Source: an uncultured Eggerthellaceae bacterium
Lineage (GTDB): Bacteria > Actinomycetota > Coriobacteriia > Coriobacteriales > Eggerthellaceae
Assembly: GCA_958452575.1 (NCBI GenBank)
Contig: CAUDUM010000003.1
Span: 124,001 to 188,000 of the forward strand
Length of the DNA: 64,000 bases
Direction: 5' to 3'
The position numbers and the translations under genes were made by a program. Each line of letters opens with the position of its first letter. Position 1 is the stretch's first letter. This document shows, piece after piece, positions 30,697 to 40,163 of the stretch. The notes under the pieces were generated by a model that searched no databases, was not told the DNA's origin, and saw only the letters and a program-made list of their open reading frames with translations.

Positions 30697-33336
30697 ATGA
30701 AGTACATGACCACGGCGGAGATCCGCGAGAAATACCTCAAGTTCTTCGAGGAGAAGGGCTGCAAGCGCATGCCGTCCTCCTCGCTTATCCCCGACGACCC
30801 CAGCCTGCTGCTCACCAGCGCGGGCATGGTGCAGTTCAAGCCGTACTTCCTGCACACCAAGGAGCTCGACCCCGCCTACGTCGGCACCACGACGGTGCAG
30901 AAGTGCGTGCGCACCAACGACATCGACATCATCGGCACGACGGGCCGCCATCTGAGCTTCTTCGAGATGCTGGGCAACTTCAGCTTCGGCAAGTACTTCA
31001 AAAAGGAGATGTGCGCCTGGGCGCTCGAGTTCTCCACCGAGGTGCTGGAGCTTCCGCTCGAGAAGCTGTACTTCACCGTGTTCGAGGACGACGACGAGAC
31101 CATCGAGATCTGGAAGAGCCTGGGCGTCGCCGAGGACCATATCTCGCGTCTGGGCGAGGATGATAACTTCTGGCGCGCCGGCCCCACCGGTCCGTGCGGC
31201 CCCTGCTCCGAGCTGTACTTCGACCAGGGCCCCGAGGTGGGCTGCGGCAGCCCCGACTGCAAACCGGGCTGCGACTGCGACCGCTTCCTGGAGTACTGGA
31301 ACTGCGTGTTCACCCAGTTCGACGGTCAGGAGGATGGCACGCTCGCGCCGCTTAAGACCAAAAACATCGACACCGGCATGGGTTTGGAGCGCATCGCGGC
31401 CATCATGCAGGGCGTCACGAACAACTACGACACCGACGTGCTGCGCGGCCTGATCTCGGTCGGCGAGGAGCTGTCGGGCAAGGAATACAAAACCGACGAG
31501 GCAGCCGACCTGTCGCTGCGCATCGTGGCGGATCACAGCCGCTCGGTCACGTTCATGATCGCCGATGGCATCCTGCCGTCCAACGAAGGCCGAGGCTACG
31601 TGCTGCGTCGCCTGCTGCGCCGTGCGGTGATGCACGGTCACAAGCTGGGCATCGAAGGCCCGTTTCTGAAGAACTACATCGACGCCATCATCGAGAAGAT
31701 GGGCGATGTGTACCCCGAGATCATCGACAACCGCGAGCTGGTGGAGCGCGTGGTCCTCTCCGAGGAGGAGCGCTTCGGCGCCACGCTGCGCCAGGGCCAG
31801 GCGTATCTGGAGGATGCGCTCGGCAAGCTGGAGGGCACCGTGCTTTCCGGAGAAGCGGCCTTTACGCTGCATGACACCTACGGCTTCCCGGTCGAGATCA
31901 CCGAGGAGATCTGCGCCGAGCGCGGCATCACGGTGGATCACGACGGCTTCGACGCCTGCATGGAGCAGCAGCGCGAACGCGCCCGCGCCGCCACCAAGGA
32001 CGACGCCGAGGCGGCTTGGAGCACCTACGGTGGCGTGCACGCCGATATCCTGAAAGAGGTCGGCGCCACCGAGTTCACCGGCTACCGCGAGCTCGTGCAC
32101 GAGGCCAAGGTCGTCGCGCTCATCAAGGGCGGCGCGCGCGTCGACGCGCTGGCCAAGGGCGACGAGGGCGAGATCGTGCTCGACGCCACCCCGTTCTACG
32201 CCGAAATGGGCGGCGAGGTGGGCGACACCGGCGCCATCGCGTCTGAGGGCGGCTTCGTCGCCGACGTCGTGGACACCAAGGCGCCCGAGAAGGGCTTGGT
32301 GTGCCACATGGCGAAGGTGCTGGATGGCAGCGTCTCCGTGGGCGATGCCGTCATCGCTGCGGTGGAGGCCAAGCGCCGCGCCCGCATCACGCGCAACCAC
32401 ACTGCCACGCACATCCTGCATGCGGCGCTGCGCAAGGTGCTGGGCGATCACGTGAAGCAGGCCGGTTCCTACGTGGGGCCGGATCGCCTGCGCTTCGACT
32501 TCACGCACTTCGAGGCCACCACGCCCGAGCAGCTTGCCGAGATCGAGCGAGTTGCCAACGAGGAGATCATGGCCGCCATCCCCATGAACATCTACGAGAC
32601 GTCGCTGGACGAGGCGCGTGCCTCCGGCGTGACGGCCCTGTTCGGCGAGAAGTACGGCGACACCGTGCGCGTGGTCGAGGCGGGCGAGTTCTCCCGCGAG
32701 CTGTGCGGCGGCTGCCATGTGTCCAACACGGCAGAGATCGGCTTCGTCAAGATCGTCTCCGAGTCGAGCGTCGGCGCCAATCTGCGCCGTATCGAAGCGG
32801 TGACCAGCTACGACGCCCTGGAGTACATAAACCGCATGGAGGCGGAGCTCAAGGATGCCGCCGCCGAGATGAAGGCAAAGCCCTTCGAGGTGGCCGAGCG
32901 CGTCAAGGCCAACCTGGCCGCCATCAAGGAGTTCGAGGCCGAGCGCAAGCGCGCCAAGCAGGCCGCGGCCGAAGGCGACGTGTCGGATCATCTGAAGGAT
33001 GTCCTCGATGCGGCGGCCGGATACCCGGTGGTTGTCACCCGCATCGATGGACTGGACACCGGTGGCCTGCGCAACGCGTGGGATATCCTGCGTGCGCGCC
33101 TGCCCAAGCCCGGCGCCTGCATCATCGGCACGGTCAATGACGACAAGCCCGTCATCATGGCCGCCGGCACTGACGAGGCGGTGGCAGCGGGCTTCAACGC
33201 CGGCGCGATCATCAAGTCCATCGCGGGCAATATCAAAGGCGGTGGCGGCGGCAAGCCCACCATGGCCCAGGCGGGCGGCAAGGACGCCTCCGGCATGGAC
33301 GCCGCGCTCGAGGCGGCTCGCAATCTGCTCAAGTAG
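30697..33336 (+). CDS. alaS: Alanyl-tRNA synthetase
   Basis: Charges tRNA-Ala. 879 residues. Class II core from MTTAEIREKYLKFFEEKG with SAGMVQFKPYF, TTTVQKCVRTNDI and FFEMLGNFSFGKYFKKE. The editing site has HTATHILHAALR (about 568-579) with CGGCHV (about 669-674) giving the HxxxH...CxxxH zinc set. The C-terminal DHHA1 domain holds ADGGG-like NIKGGGGGKPTMAQAGG. A Cys-rich CGSPDCKPGCDCD insert (near 188) is unusual-looking but common in the family's zinc-containing variants. ATG 30697 or 30706 could be used. It heads a tight run: ruvX follows after 3 bp, mltG after 9. Confidence 0.97.
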   Translation: MKYMTTAEIREKYLKFFEEKGCKRMPSSSLIPDDPSLLLTSAGMVQFKPYFLHTKELDPAYVGTTTVQKCVRTNDIDIIGTTGRHLSFFEMLGNFSFGKYFKKEMCAWALEFSTEVLELPLEKLYFTVFEDDDETIEIWKSLGVAEDHISRLGEDDNFWRAGPTGPCGPCSELYFDQGPEVGCGSPDCKPGCDCDRFLEYWNCVFTQFDGQEDGTLAPLKTKNIDTGMGLERIAAIMQGVTNNYDTDVLRGLISVGEELSGKEYKTDEAADLSLRIVADHSRSVTFMIADGILPSNEGRGYVLRRLLRRAVMHGHKLGIEGPFLKNYIDAIIEKMGDVYPEIIDNRELVERVVLSEEERFGATLRQGQAYLEDALGKLEGTVLSGEAAFTLHDTYGFPVEITEEICAERGITVDHDGFDACMEQQRERARAATKDDAEAAWSTYGGVHADILKEVGATEFTGYRELVHEAKVVALIKGGARVDALAKGDEGEIVLDATPFYAEMGGEVGDTGAIASEGGFVADVVDTKAPEKGLVCHMAKVLDGSVSVGDAVIAAVEAKRRARITRNHTATHILHAALRKVLGDHVKQAGSYVGPDRLRFDFTHFEATTPEQLAEIERVANEEIMAAIPMNIYETSLDEARASGVTALFGEKYGDTVRVVEAGEFSRELCGGCHVSNTAEIGFVKIVSESSVGANLRRIEAVTSYDALEYINRMEAELKDAAAEMKAKPFEVAERVKANLAAIKEFEAERKRAKQAAAEGDVSDHLKDVLDAAAGYPVVVTRIDGLDTGGLRNAWDILRARLPKPGACIIGTVNDDKPVIMAAGTDEAVAAGFNAGAIIKSIAGNIKGGGGGKPTMAQAGGKDASGMDAALEAARNLLK

Positions 33337-33339
33337 CGG

Positions 33340-33762
33340 ATGCGTGTTCTAGCGCTTGACATCGGCGAGGTGCGCGTGGGGGTGGCGGTGTGCGACCCCG
33401 GTGAGCGCGTGGCCTCGCCGGTTTGCGTTCTGCCCGCGGCGGAGGTGCTCGCCTGCGCCAAGTCGTTCCGACGCGTGCTGGAGGACTGGGAGCCCGAGCT
33501 GCTGCTGTGCGGGCTGCCCTACACCCTGGCGGGCGAGGAGGGCCCTCAGGCGCAGCGTATCCGCGCGGCGGCGGACCGGATCAGCGCGGCGTGCGGCATC
33601 CCCCATGAGTTCGCCGACGAGCGGCTCAGCTCGTCTGAAGCCAAACGGAGTTTGCGTGAAAAGGGCCTGAACGAGAAGCAGATGCGCGGCAAAGTGGATA
33701 TGATAGCGGCAAGTATGTTCTTGCAGGCGTGGCTGGATGCCCGCCATCATTCCGACGCATAA
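33340..33762 (+). CDS. ruvX: Holliday junction resolvase-like YqgF/RuvX
   Basis: 140 residues. RNase H-like fold: LALDIGEVRVGVAVCD with the catalytic Asp, LLCGLPYTLAGEEGPQAQRIR, and the last catalytic acids in ADERLSSSEAKRSLRE, then KVDMIAASMFLQAWLD. E. coli YqgF acts in 16S rRNA 5' maturation, and resolvase activity is reported for others; which applies here is not determined. Starts three bases after alaS, the same neighbour seen in many bacteria. Confidence 0.92.
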   Translation: MRVLALDIGEVRVGVAVCDPGERVASPVCVLPAAEVLACAKSFRRVLEDWEPELLLCGLPYTLAGEEGPQAQRIRAAADRISAACGIPHEFADERLSSSEAKRSLREKGLNEKQMRGKVDMIAASMFLQAWLDARHHSDA

Positions 33763-33771
33763 GGAGCGCTC

Positions 33772-34929
33772 ATGCCTCTGCGAAAAAGGCAGATCACCTA
33801 CTCGCAGCGACCGAACCACGCTGCCCGTTCGGCGCATGCTCGCGGCGACAAGATGTTCCGCACGTACGACACCAGCTATATTCGACCCAAGCGCAGCAAG
33901 GCGCCCACCATCATCGCGCTCGTGGTGGTGCTCGTGGTGGTTGCGCTGGTCGTTTTCGGCATCTTCTCCCTGCTGAGGGGTTGCTCCGCCCAGCCCACCC
34001 TCGCCGAGGGGCAGACCGTCCAGATCGAGGTGGCGGAAGGCTCGGGCGCAGGCGCCATCGGCGATCAGCTCGTCGAGGCGGGCGTCATCGGCAAGGCGAG
34101 CGACTTCACCGACGCGGTGACCGCGCAAAACGCAGCCGCGCAGCTCAAGCCGGGCACCTATGAGCTTACGGGCGGCATGACTGTCGACGAGCTGGTGACC
34201 TTGCTCTCGACCGGCCCCAACGTGGTGGGCGAGGGCCTCACGATCCCCGAGGGCTACACGCTCGCTCAGATCGCTTCGGCAGTCGAGCAGTTCACCGACG
34301 GCCGCATCTCTGCCGCCGACTTCACCGCCGCGGCGTCCGATGCCAGCGCGTACGCGGGCGAGTTCTCGTTCCTCGCCGATGCGGGCAACGCCAGCTTGGA
34401 GGGCTATCTGTTCCCCAAGACCTACGAGGTGACCGACGATGCGACGGCGGAGTCGCTGATCCGCCAGATGCTGCAGCAGTTCCAGACCGAGACCGCCGCG
34501 CTTGATTGGTCGTATCCCGAAAGCATCGGGCTTTCGCGCTACGACGCGGTGAAGCTGGCTTCCATCGTCGAGAAGGAGTCCAGCGGCGACGAGACAATCC
34601 GCGCCCAGGTGGCATCGGTGTTCTACAACCGCCTGACCACCGACGGAGAGCCCACCTACGGCATGCTGCAAAGCGACGCGACCACCGCGTACGAAGTCGG
34701 GCACGAGCCCACCGCCGAGGACGTGGCGACCGACGGCCCCTACAACACCTACACCAACAAGGGTCTTCCGCCCACTCCCATCTGCGTTCCCAGCATCGCC
34801 TGCCTGCAGGCGGTGTGCGCGCCGGCTCAGACCGACTACTACTTCTTCTACTTCGAGCCCGATGATTCCGGCGTGATGCAGTACTACTTCTCGGAGACCT
34901 ACGAAGAGCACATGGCGACGTTTTCGTAG
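33772..34929 (+). CDS. mltG: Endolytic murein transglycosylase MltG (YceG-like)
   Basis: 385 residues. Basic N-terminus, membrane helix about 45-68 (TIIALVVVLVVVALVVFGIF), then LysM-like and YceG domains. The catalytic Glu is in KLASIVEKESSGDET near residue 265; further family motifs are SLEGYLFPKTYEV, SVFYNRL, LQSDATTAYEV and YNTYTNKGLPPTPICVPSI. It cuts nascent peptidoglycan strands and sets glycan length. Position between ruvX and yqeG matches the order in many Gram-positive chromosomes. Confidence 0.94.
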   Translation: MPLRKRQITYSQRPNHAARSAHARGDKMFRTYDTSYIRPKRSKAPTIIALVVVLVVVALVVFGIFSLLRGCSAQPTLAEGQTVQIEVAEGSGAGAIGDQLVEAGVIGKASDFTDAVTAQNAAAQLKPGTYELTGGMTVDELVTLLSTGPNVVGEGLTIPEGYTLAQIASAVEQFTDGRISAADFTAAASDASAYAGEFSFLADAGNASLEGYLFPKTYEVTDDATAESLIRQMLQQFQTETAALDWSYPESIGLSRYDAVKLASIVEKESSGDETIRAQVASVFYNRLTTDGEPTYGMLQSDATTAYEVGHEPTAEDVATDGPYNTYTNKGLPPTPICVPSIACLQAVCAPAQTDYYFFYFEPDDSGVMQYYFSETYEEHMATFS

Positions 34930-34934
34930 CCGTC

Positions 34935-35477
34935 ATGCCGATTTTGAAACCTGACAGATACTTCTCGCGTATCTCGCGCATCGACATCGAGCGCGACTTG
35001 ATCGGTTGCGGCTTCAAGTCCGTGTTGATGGATGTGGACAACACCATCCTCACACGCGACACGCACGAGGTGCCGCGCGATGTGGCGCAGTGGCTCGCCC
35101 GCGCACGCGAGGCGGGGCTTGAATTCTGCCTGCTTTCGAACAACTGGCACGAGGGCGTCTACCAGCTTGCCGAGCGGCTTGAGCTGCCCATCGTCGCCAA
35201 GGCGATCAAACCGCTGCCGCCCGCGTTCCTCATGGCGCTGCGCAAAATCGATGCGAAACGCGCCACCACCGTGGTCATCGGCGACCAGCTCGTCACCGAC
35301 GTGCTCGGCGCCCATTTCCTGGGGATGACGGCGTACATGCTGCAGCCGCTGGTCGAGCAGGATCTGCCCCACACGCTGATGCTGCGCCACTTCGAGCGTC
35401 TGGTGATGGGCAACGCCAAGCCCGAGGAGGCGCCGGCCGCCTGCGAGGCGCGCGAAGGATCCGTGAAGGAAGCATGA
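34935..35477 (+). CDS. YqeG-family HAD-type phosphatase
   Basis: 180 residues, HAD subfamily IIIA. Motif I is MDVDNTILTRD (the nucleophile DxD), motif II LLSNNW, motif III Lys in KAIKPLPPAF, motif IV VIGDQLVTDVLG. Related to mitochondrial PGP phosphatase GEP4 and cyanobacterial enzymes, so phosphatidylglycerophosphate phosphatase is possible; not proven in bacteria of this class. Overlaps aroE in an ATGA arrangement, so translational coupling is likely. Confidence 0.9.
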   Translation: MPILKPDRYFSRISRIDIERDLIGCGFKSVLMDVDNTILTRDTHEVPRDVAQWLARAREAGLEFCLLSNNWHEGVYQLAERLELPIVAKAIKPLPPAFLMALRKIDAKRATTVVIGDQLVTDVLGAHFLGMTAYMLQPLVEQDLPHTLMLRHFERLVMGNAKPEEAPAACEAREGSVKEA

Positions 35478-36367
35478 GCGAGCATCTCTATCTGCTCGGC
35501 CATCCGGTCGGGCATTCCAAATCCGCTGTGATGTACAACGCGGTGTACGAAGCCGCCGGGCTGCCGTGGCGCTACGAGCTGCTCGATTGCGCGACGGAGG
35601 AGGATGCGCGCGCGGTGCTGGATGCGCGCGTGTTTTTGCAGGTGAACATCACAACGCCCTACAAGCCGCTCGCCTTTGCGGCAGCCGATGAGCGCACGGC
35701 GGCAGTCGAGCGCATCGGCGGGGCGAACGTGCTGGTGAACCGCGACAGTCGTCTAGTCGCCCACAACACGGACGGTGCCGGCTGCGTGGGCTTTCTGAAA
35801 CGCGAGGGGTTCGCACCGCAGGGCACCCGCGTGGCGATCTGCGGGACGGGCCCGACGGCGCTCGCCGTCCTCACGGCGTTCGCCGAGACGGGCGCGGCGG
35901 ACATCTTGCTGCTGGGACGCGATGCCGGACATGCTCGGGCGGTGCTCGACGGCTGGACGGAGCGGGGGGCGCGGTGCGCCGCTTCGGATCCGCGTGACGC
36001 CCTCCGGCGCGTCGGTGCGTCGAGTTACGAGGAGGCTGCCGCGCGTATCGCGCAGGCGGACCTGGTCGTCAACGCGACGCCCCTCGGCATGAATGCGGAT
36101 GACCCTGCTCCGTTCGACGGATCCCTCCTTCGCGCGGGACAGTGGGCGTTCGATTGCGTGTACGGACATGGACCGACCGCATTCACGACCGCCGCCCGCA
36201 AGGCGGGGTGCCGCACCTACGACGGCGCGGGCATGCTCGTGGGGCAGGCGGTGGACACCGTGCGCATCGTCGCGCGTGCGACCGGTGCGCAGATCCCGTT
36301 CGACGATGAGCGGATGTTCGGGATCATGGCGGATGCCGCCGGCTTCTCGCTGGCTCACGTCGGGTGA
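35474..36367 (+). CDS. aroE: Shikimate dehydrogenase
   Basis: Fourth step to chorismate: NADPH reduction of 3-dehydroshikimate. 297 residues. GHPVGHSKSAVMYNAVYE binds shikimate; the catalytic Lys is in NITTPYK and the paired Asp in HNTDGAGCVGFL. The NADP site is ICGTGPTALAVL; VNATPLGM and DCVYGHGPTAF close the family set. It overlaps yqeG by four bases and precedes queD. The other aro genes resume at 37035, after queD. Confidence 0.95.
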   Translation: MSEHLYLLGHPVGHSKSAVMYNAVYEAAGLPWRYELLDCATEEDARAVLDARVFLQVNITTPYKPLAFAAADERTAAVERIGGANVLVNRDSRLVAHNTDGAGCVGFLKREGFAPQGTRVAICGTGPTALAVLTAFAETGAADILLLGRDAGHARAVLDGWTERGARCAASDPRDALRRVGASSYEEAAARIAQADLVVNATPLGMNADDPAPFDGSLLRAGQWAFDCVYGHGPTAFTTAARKAGCRTYDGAGMLVGQAVDTVRIVARATGAQIPFDDERMFGIMADAAGFSLAHVG

Positions 36368-36431
36368 TGCGAAAGCCGCGCTTTCCGGCACGATGATCGA
36401 TGACGGCGCAAGGCCGTGGAAGGAGCTGCGC

Positions 36432-36851
36432 ATGTACGGACTCAAAACCGAGGCGGCGTTCGATTCCGCCCATTTCCTCGCCGACTACTATGGCAAATGC
36501 GAGAACCTGCATGGCCACCGTTGGCGTGTGGTGGTCTATCTGGATCAGCCTCAGCTGCAAACCGAAGGCACCATGCGCGATATGGTGCTCGACTTCGGCG
36601 TGTTCAAACGCGCGGTGCGCGCGCTGGCCGAGGAGCTCGACCACACGTTCCTCGTCGAAGAGGGAACGCTCAAACCCGCCACCATCGAGGCGCTCGAGGG
36701 GGAGGGCTTCTCGCTCACCATCCTGCCGTTCCGGACGACGGCCGAAAACCTCGCGCGCTACTTTTGCGACCGCCTGCGCGCGCAGGACCTTCCTGTCAGC
36801 CAAGTCGATATGCACGAAACCCCCAACAACTGCGCCATCTATCGTCCGTAA
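36432..36851 (+). CDS. queD: 6-carboxy-5,6,7,8-tetrahydropterin synthase QueD
   Basis: Converts dihydroneopterin triphosphate to 6-carboxytetrahydropterin for queuosine/7-deazaguanine synthesis. 139 residues. Zinc ligands in FDSAHFL and LHGHRW, with the catalytic Cys in KCENLHGH; later LDFGVFK, LDHTFL and the Glu in DMHETPNNCAIY. ATG 36432 with AAGGAG before it is chosen over the longer opening. The remaining queC, queE and queF are not in the window, so its pathway partners are elsewhere. Confidence 0.9.
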   Translation: MYGLKTEAAFDSAHFLADYYGKCENLHGHRWRVVVYLDQPQLQTEGTMRDMVLDFGVFKRAVRALAEELDHTFLVEEGTLKPATIEALEGEGFSLTILPFRTTAENLARYFCDRLRAQDLPVSQVDMHETPNNCAIYRP

Positions 36852-36952
36852 GCGATTCTGGTAAAGCGGCCAGGCGCGACTTGCTCGAAACCGCTTCCCT
36901 GATATTCCGAATGCTCGTTTCCGATCGCGCTGTCTGCGAGCAGGTGACTGCG

Positions 36953-36995
36953 GTGTTGCGCGGCAACACGTCGGAAACAGCGGCTGGGTTACAAT
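36953..36995 (+). promoter_or_regulatory. Hairpin and -10 box ahead of aroC
   Basis: GTGTTGC-gcg-GCAACAC (36953-36969), enclosed by the wider pair GTTTCCGA (36917) / TCGGAAAC (36971). TACAAT (36990-36995) lies 40 bp before aroC. Since the hairpin precedes the -10 it is more likely an operator or a terminator of queD than an aroC leader. Confidence 0.4.
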
Positions 36996-37034
36996 AGCCA
37001 ACGTATATGCCGCCATCGAGGGAAAGCGACGCGC

Positions 37035-38207
37035 ATGCGATACTTCACAGCGGGCGAAAGCCACGGACAGGAGCTCACGGCCATCGTCGAGGGCGCGCCG
37101 GCGGGCCTGCGCATCTCCGAAGAGCAGATCAACACCGACCTCGCTCGCCGCCAATCGGGCTACGGTCGCGGCGGCCGCCAGAAGATCGAGCGCGACACCG
37201 TGCGCGTGACCTCGGGCATCAGGTTCGGGCGAACCATCGGCTCTCCGATCGCGATGGTGGTGCGCAACCGCGACTGGACGAATTGGGAAAAGCGCATGGC
37301 ACCGTTCGGCGAGGCGCCGCAGGATCTGATCCGCGAGGTGACGCCGCGCCCCGGTCATGCCGACCTGCTCGGCGTCCTCAAAACCGACACCGACGACTGC
37401 CGCAACATCCTGGAGCGCGCGAGCGCGCGCGAGACGGCGGCGCGCGTGGCGGCGTCGGGAATCCCGCGCGAGTTCTTGGCGGAGCTGGGCGTCGACATCC
37501 TCTCCTACGTGACCTCCATCGGCGAGGCGTCGATGAAGGAGGACGACCCCATCGCCCAGGCCGCCCATTACGCTCCCCTCGACATCGAGTTGTCCGAGGT
37601 CCGCTGCCCGGACTCGGGCGCCACGCGCGCGATGAAGCGCGAGATCGACAAGGCGATCGAGAACCGCGACAGCCTGGGCGGCACGTTCCGCGTCGTGGTG
37701 AAGGGGCTTGTGCCCGGCGTGGGAGGCTATGCGACGGGCCGCGATCGCCTCACCTCGCAGCTGGGCGCTGCCGTGCTGTCCATCCCCGCGATCAAGGGCG
37801 TCGAGTTCGGCCTGGGCTTCGATGCCGCGCGTCTGCCGGGATCCAAGGTGCATGACGAGATCGTGCTGGACCCCCAGACCGGATTCACGCGCGCCAGCAA
37901 CAACGCCGGCGGGCTGGAAGGCGGCATGACGACGGGTCTGCCGCTGGTCATCACGGCGGCGATGAAGCCGATCGCCACCCTGATGCAGCCCCTGCGCACG
38001 GTCGATCTGGACACGCTCGAGCCCGCCGAGGCGTCCAAGGAGCGCAGCGACGTGTGCGCTGTCCCCGCTGCCGCCGTCATCGCCGAGGCAGAGGTCGCCT
38101 TCGTGCTGGCAGATGCTTATCTGCGCAAGTTCGGCTGCGACAACATGACCGACATCAAGGCCGCGCTCAAGGCGTACAAGCAGCGCCTGCGCACGGCATC
38201 GAGGTAG
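37035..38207 (+). CDS. aroC: Chorismate synthase
   Basis: Last step to chorismate, FMN-dependent loss of phosphate from EPSP. 390 residues. GESHGQELTAIVEGAPAGL, RRQSGYGRGGRQKIERD and HADLLG are the N-terminal signatures; RASARETAARVA and the C-terminal SNNAGGLEGGMTTGLPL contain the FMN/EPSP-binding residues. Reads into aroK four bases after the stop. Confidence 0.97.
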   Translation: MRYFTAGESHGQELTAIVEGAPAGLRISEEQINTDLARRQSGYGRGGRQKIERDTVRVTSGIRFGRTIGSPIAMVVRNRDWTNWEKRMAPFGEAPQDLIREVTPRPGHADLLGVLKTDTDDCRNILERASARETAARVAASGIPREFLAELGVDILSYVTSIGEASMKEDDPIAQAAHYAPLDIELSEVRCPDSGATRAMKREIDKAIENRDSLGGTFRVVVKGLVPGVGGYATGRDRLTSQLGAAVLSIPAIKGVEFGLGFDAARLPGSKVHDEIVLDPQTGFTRASNNAGGLEGGMTTGLPLVITAAMKPIATLMQPLRTVDLDTLEPAEASKERSDVCAVPAAAVIAEAEVAFVLADAYLRKFGCDNMTDIKAALKAYKQRLRTASR

Positions 38208-38211
38208 CACG

Positions 38212-38841
38212 ATGCCTGGAGCCGATCAGTGGAAGACGGGCGCGTCCGGCGGCGGGCGGCGTGCGCCGCAGCGCGGCAAGAGCCGCCAGCGCAAGCTTGA
38301 GCGCATCCCCTGCGAGCTCGCGCGTCCGGTGTTCTTCGTCGGGTTCATGGGCGCGGGCAAGACATCGGTGTCGCGTCGGCTGGCGCGTCTGTGCGGCATC
38401 GCCTCCATCGACATGGACTCCTACATCGAGCGTCGCGAAGGACGGCGCATCCGCGACATCTTCGCCGAGGACGGCGAGGGGCATTTCCGCGATCTGGAGA
38501 CGCAGGTGCTGCGCGAGATGACGCAGGGCGATCCCGTGCTGGTGTCGTGCGGCGGCGGCGTGGTGCTACTGCCCGAAAACCGCGCGATCCTGCGCGAAGG
38601 CGGCTTTGTCGTGTTCTTGAAAGTGCAGGCCGACGAGGCCAAATCGCGCATCAGCGATCCGTCGACCCGCCCGCTTCTGGGCGATGCGGAGGCTGCGCGC
38701 AAAACCAACGCCGAGCGTCTGCCGCTCTACGAGGAGGTTGCCGACGCCACCGTCGACACATCCGGCAAAGGCGTCACGGCGCTTGCCTACAAGGTCAAAT
38801 CCATCTTGGAGAAGGAGGGCATCCTGTGGCCACGAAAGTGA
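38212..38841 (+). CDS. aroK: Shikimate kinase with basic N-terminal extension
   Basis: Phosphorylates shikimate at O3. The kinase domain begins near residue 38: Walker A GFMGAGKTSVSRRLA, shikimate-binding DMDSYIERREG with the following Phe/Arg (FAEDGEGHFRDLE), the GGGVV loop and the lid STRPLLGD. The first ~36 residues are Gly/Lys/Arg-rich and not in typical AroK; they may be a real extension or an upstream start that is not used, though no better start is visible. It overlaps aroB by 16 bases. Confidence 0.92.
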   Translation: MPGADQWKTGASGGGRRAPQRGKSRQRKLERIPCELARPVFFVGFMGAGKTSVSRRLARLCGIASIDMDSYIERREGRRIRDIFAEDGEGHFRDLETQVLREMTQGDPVLVSCGGGVVLLPENRAILREGGFVVFLKVQADEAKSRISDPSTRPLLGDAEAARKTNAERLPLYEEVADATVDTSGKGVTALAYKVKSILEKEGILWPRK

Positions 38842-39932
38842 TGGTCAACATCCCCGACGAGCGCGCCTACGCCGTGCGGATCGGAGCGGGGATCCTCGCG
38901 GGATTGGGCTCCCATGTCAAGCAGGCGTGCGGCATCGAGGGCACAGGCCGCGCGCTTATCATCACCGACTCAAACGTCGCGCCGCTCTACCGCGATGCCG
39001 CGCGCGCATCGCTTGCGGAAGCAGGCATCCGCGTGAACGACATCGTCGTCCCCGCCGGAGAGGAGACCAAGTCCCTCGAGGTGCTCGGCGAGATCTGGGA
39101 GGCCATGGCGCAGCTCGGCCTGGGCCGCGATTGCGTCGTCGTGGCTTTGGGCGGCGGCGTCGTGGGCGATCTGGCGGGTTTTGCCGGCGCTGCCTACATG
39201 CGCGGCGTCAAGGTGGTGCAGGTGCCCACCACGCTGCTCGCGATGGTCGACTCGTCGGTCGGCGGCAAGACGGCGATCAATCTGGATGCGGGCAAGAACC
39301 TGGTGGGCGCGTTCAAGCAGCCCTCCTACGTTTGCGCCGACACCGATACGCTTGCGACGCTTCCCGAGCGCGAGTGGCGCTGCGGCTGCGCCGAGGTCGC
39401 CAAATCCGCGGTCATCGACTCGGACGAGTTCTTCTTTTGGATGTCCGACCATTCCGTCGCCATTGCCGCGCGCGAGGTCGAGGCGGTGTCCGAGGCGATC
39501 GCGCGCTGCGTTGTGTTCAAGGCCGACGTCGTCGCGATGGACAAAACCGAGAGCAAGGGCGTGCGCGAGTGCCTCAACTACGGCCATACGCTGGGCCATG
39601 CCATCGAAAAACTGGCCGGATACGGCACGTTCACGCATGGCGAGGGCGTCGCCGAGGGTATGCGCTTCGCGGCCAGGATGGCGATCGACCTGGTGGGGGC
39701 CTCTCCCGAGTTCGTCGAGGCGCAGGACGACCTGCTGGATGCGCTTGGCTTGCCGTCTTTGGCGTGGTCGGCCGAACCCGAGGCGCTGCTGGATGCGATG
39801 AAGCGCGACAAGAAGGCGCGTGGCGGCAATGCGCGGTTCGTTCTGCCGCGGGATGTGGGGGAGTGGGAGCTTGTCGAAGTCGACGATGCGACCATTCTTG
39901 CGCATCTGCGGACATGGGTTGAGGGGAAATAG
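38826..39932 (+). CDS. aroB: 3-dehydroquinate synthase
   Basis: Second step: DAHP to 3-dehydroquinate, NAD and divalent metal. 368 residues. GTG 38826 has AAGGAGGG six bases before it. Signatures: VVALGGGVVGDLAGFAGAAYMRG, QVPTTLLAMVDSSVGGKTAIN, the metal Glu in CAEVAKSAVI, and LNYGHTLGHAIE with the two metal histidines. The start is inside the end of aroK, implying translational coupling. Confidence 0.96.
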   Translation: MATKVMVNIPDERAYAVRIGAGILAGLGSHVKQACGIEGTGRALIITDSNVAPLYRDAARASLAEAGIRVNDIVVPAGEETKSLEVLGEIWEAMAQLGLGRDCVVVALGGGVVGDLAGFAGAAYMRGVKVVQVPTTLLAMVDSSVGGKTAINLDAGKNLVGAFKQPSYVCADTDTLATLPEREWRCGCAEVAKSAVIDSDEFFFWMSDHSVAIAAREVEAVSEAIARCVVFKADVVAMDKTESKGVRECLNYGHTLGHAIEKLAGYGTFTHGEGVAEGMRFAARMAIDLVGASPEFVEAQDDLLDALGLPSLAWSAEPEALLDAMKRDKKARGGNARFVLPRDVGEWELVEVDDATILAHLRTWVEGK

Positions 39933-40121
39933 CTCCTGATGGGGGACGGTTCCGCCGCGGGGGCGAGGGTCCGTGCTCAAACAGGTCTCCTGATGCGGGA
40001 CGGTGCGTTCGAAGGGCAGGGCACGTGCTCAAACAGGTCCTCGCTCTTTGAATAACGCGTTCTTCGAACGCGTTTAAGGAGCTGCGGATACTGCGCGCGA
40101 GCCCTGCCCTTCGGACGCACC
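39933..40121. repeat. Imperfect duplication and long inverted repeat between aroB and aroQ
   Basis: CTCCTGATG-n-GGGACGGT and GTGCTCAAACAGGTC each occur twice (39933/39987 and 39973/40025). GGTGCGTTCGAAGGGCAGGG (from 40002) is repeated inverted at 40101-40121 with one mismatch over 21 bp. Inside is the hairpin AACGCGTTC-TTC-GAACGCGTT (40054-40074). No gene is supported here. Different from the other repeat families in the window. Confidence 0.65.
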
Positions 40122-40163
40122 TCTCCTTTGCTGAATGGCTTTTCTATCCGAAAGAAGGTCTTT

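Noticed and set aside
29212..32991. Long minus-strand open frame opposite the AI-2E and alaS genes
   Set aside because: An antisense frame generated by high GC and codon bias; no start signal, and the plus strand has clear alaS motifs.
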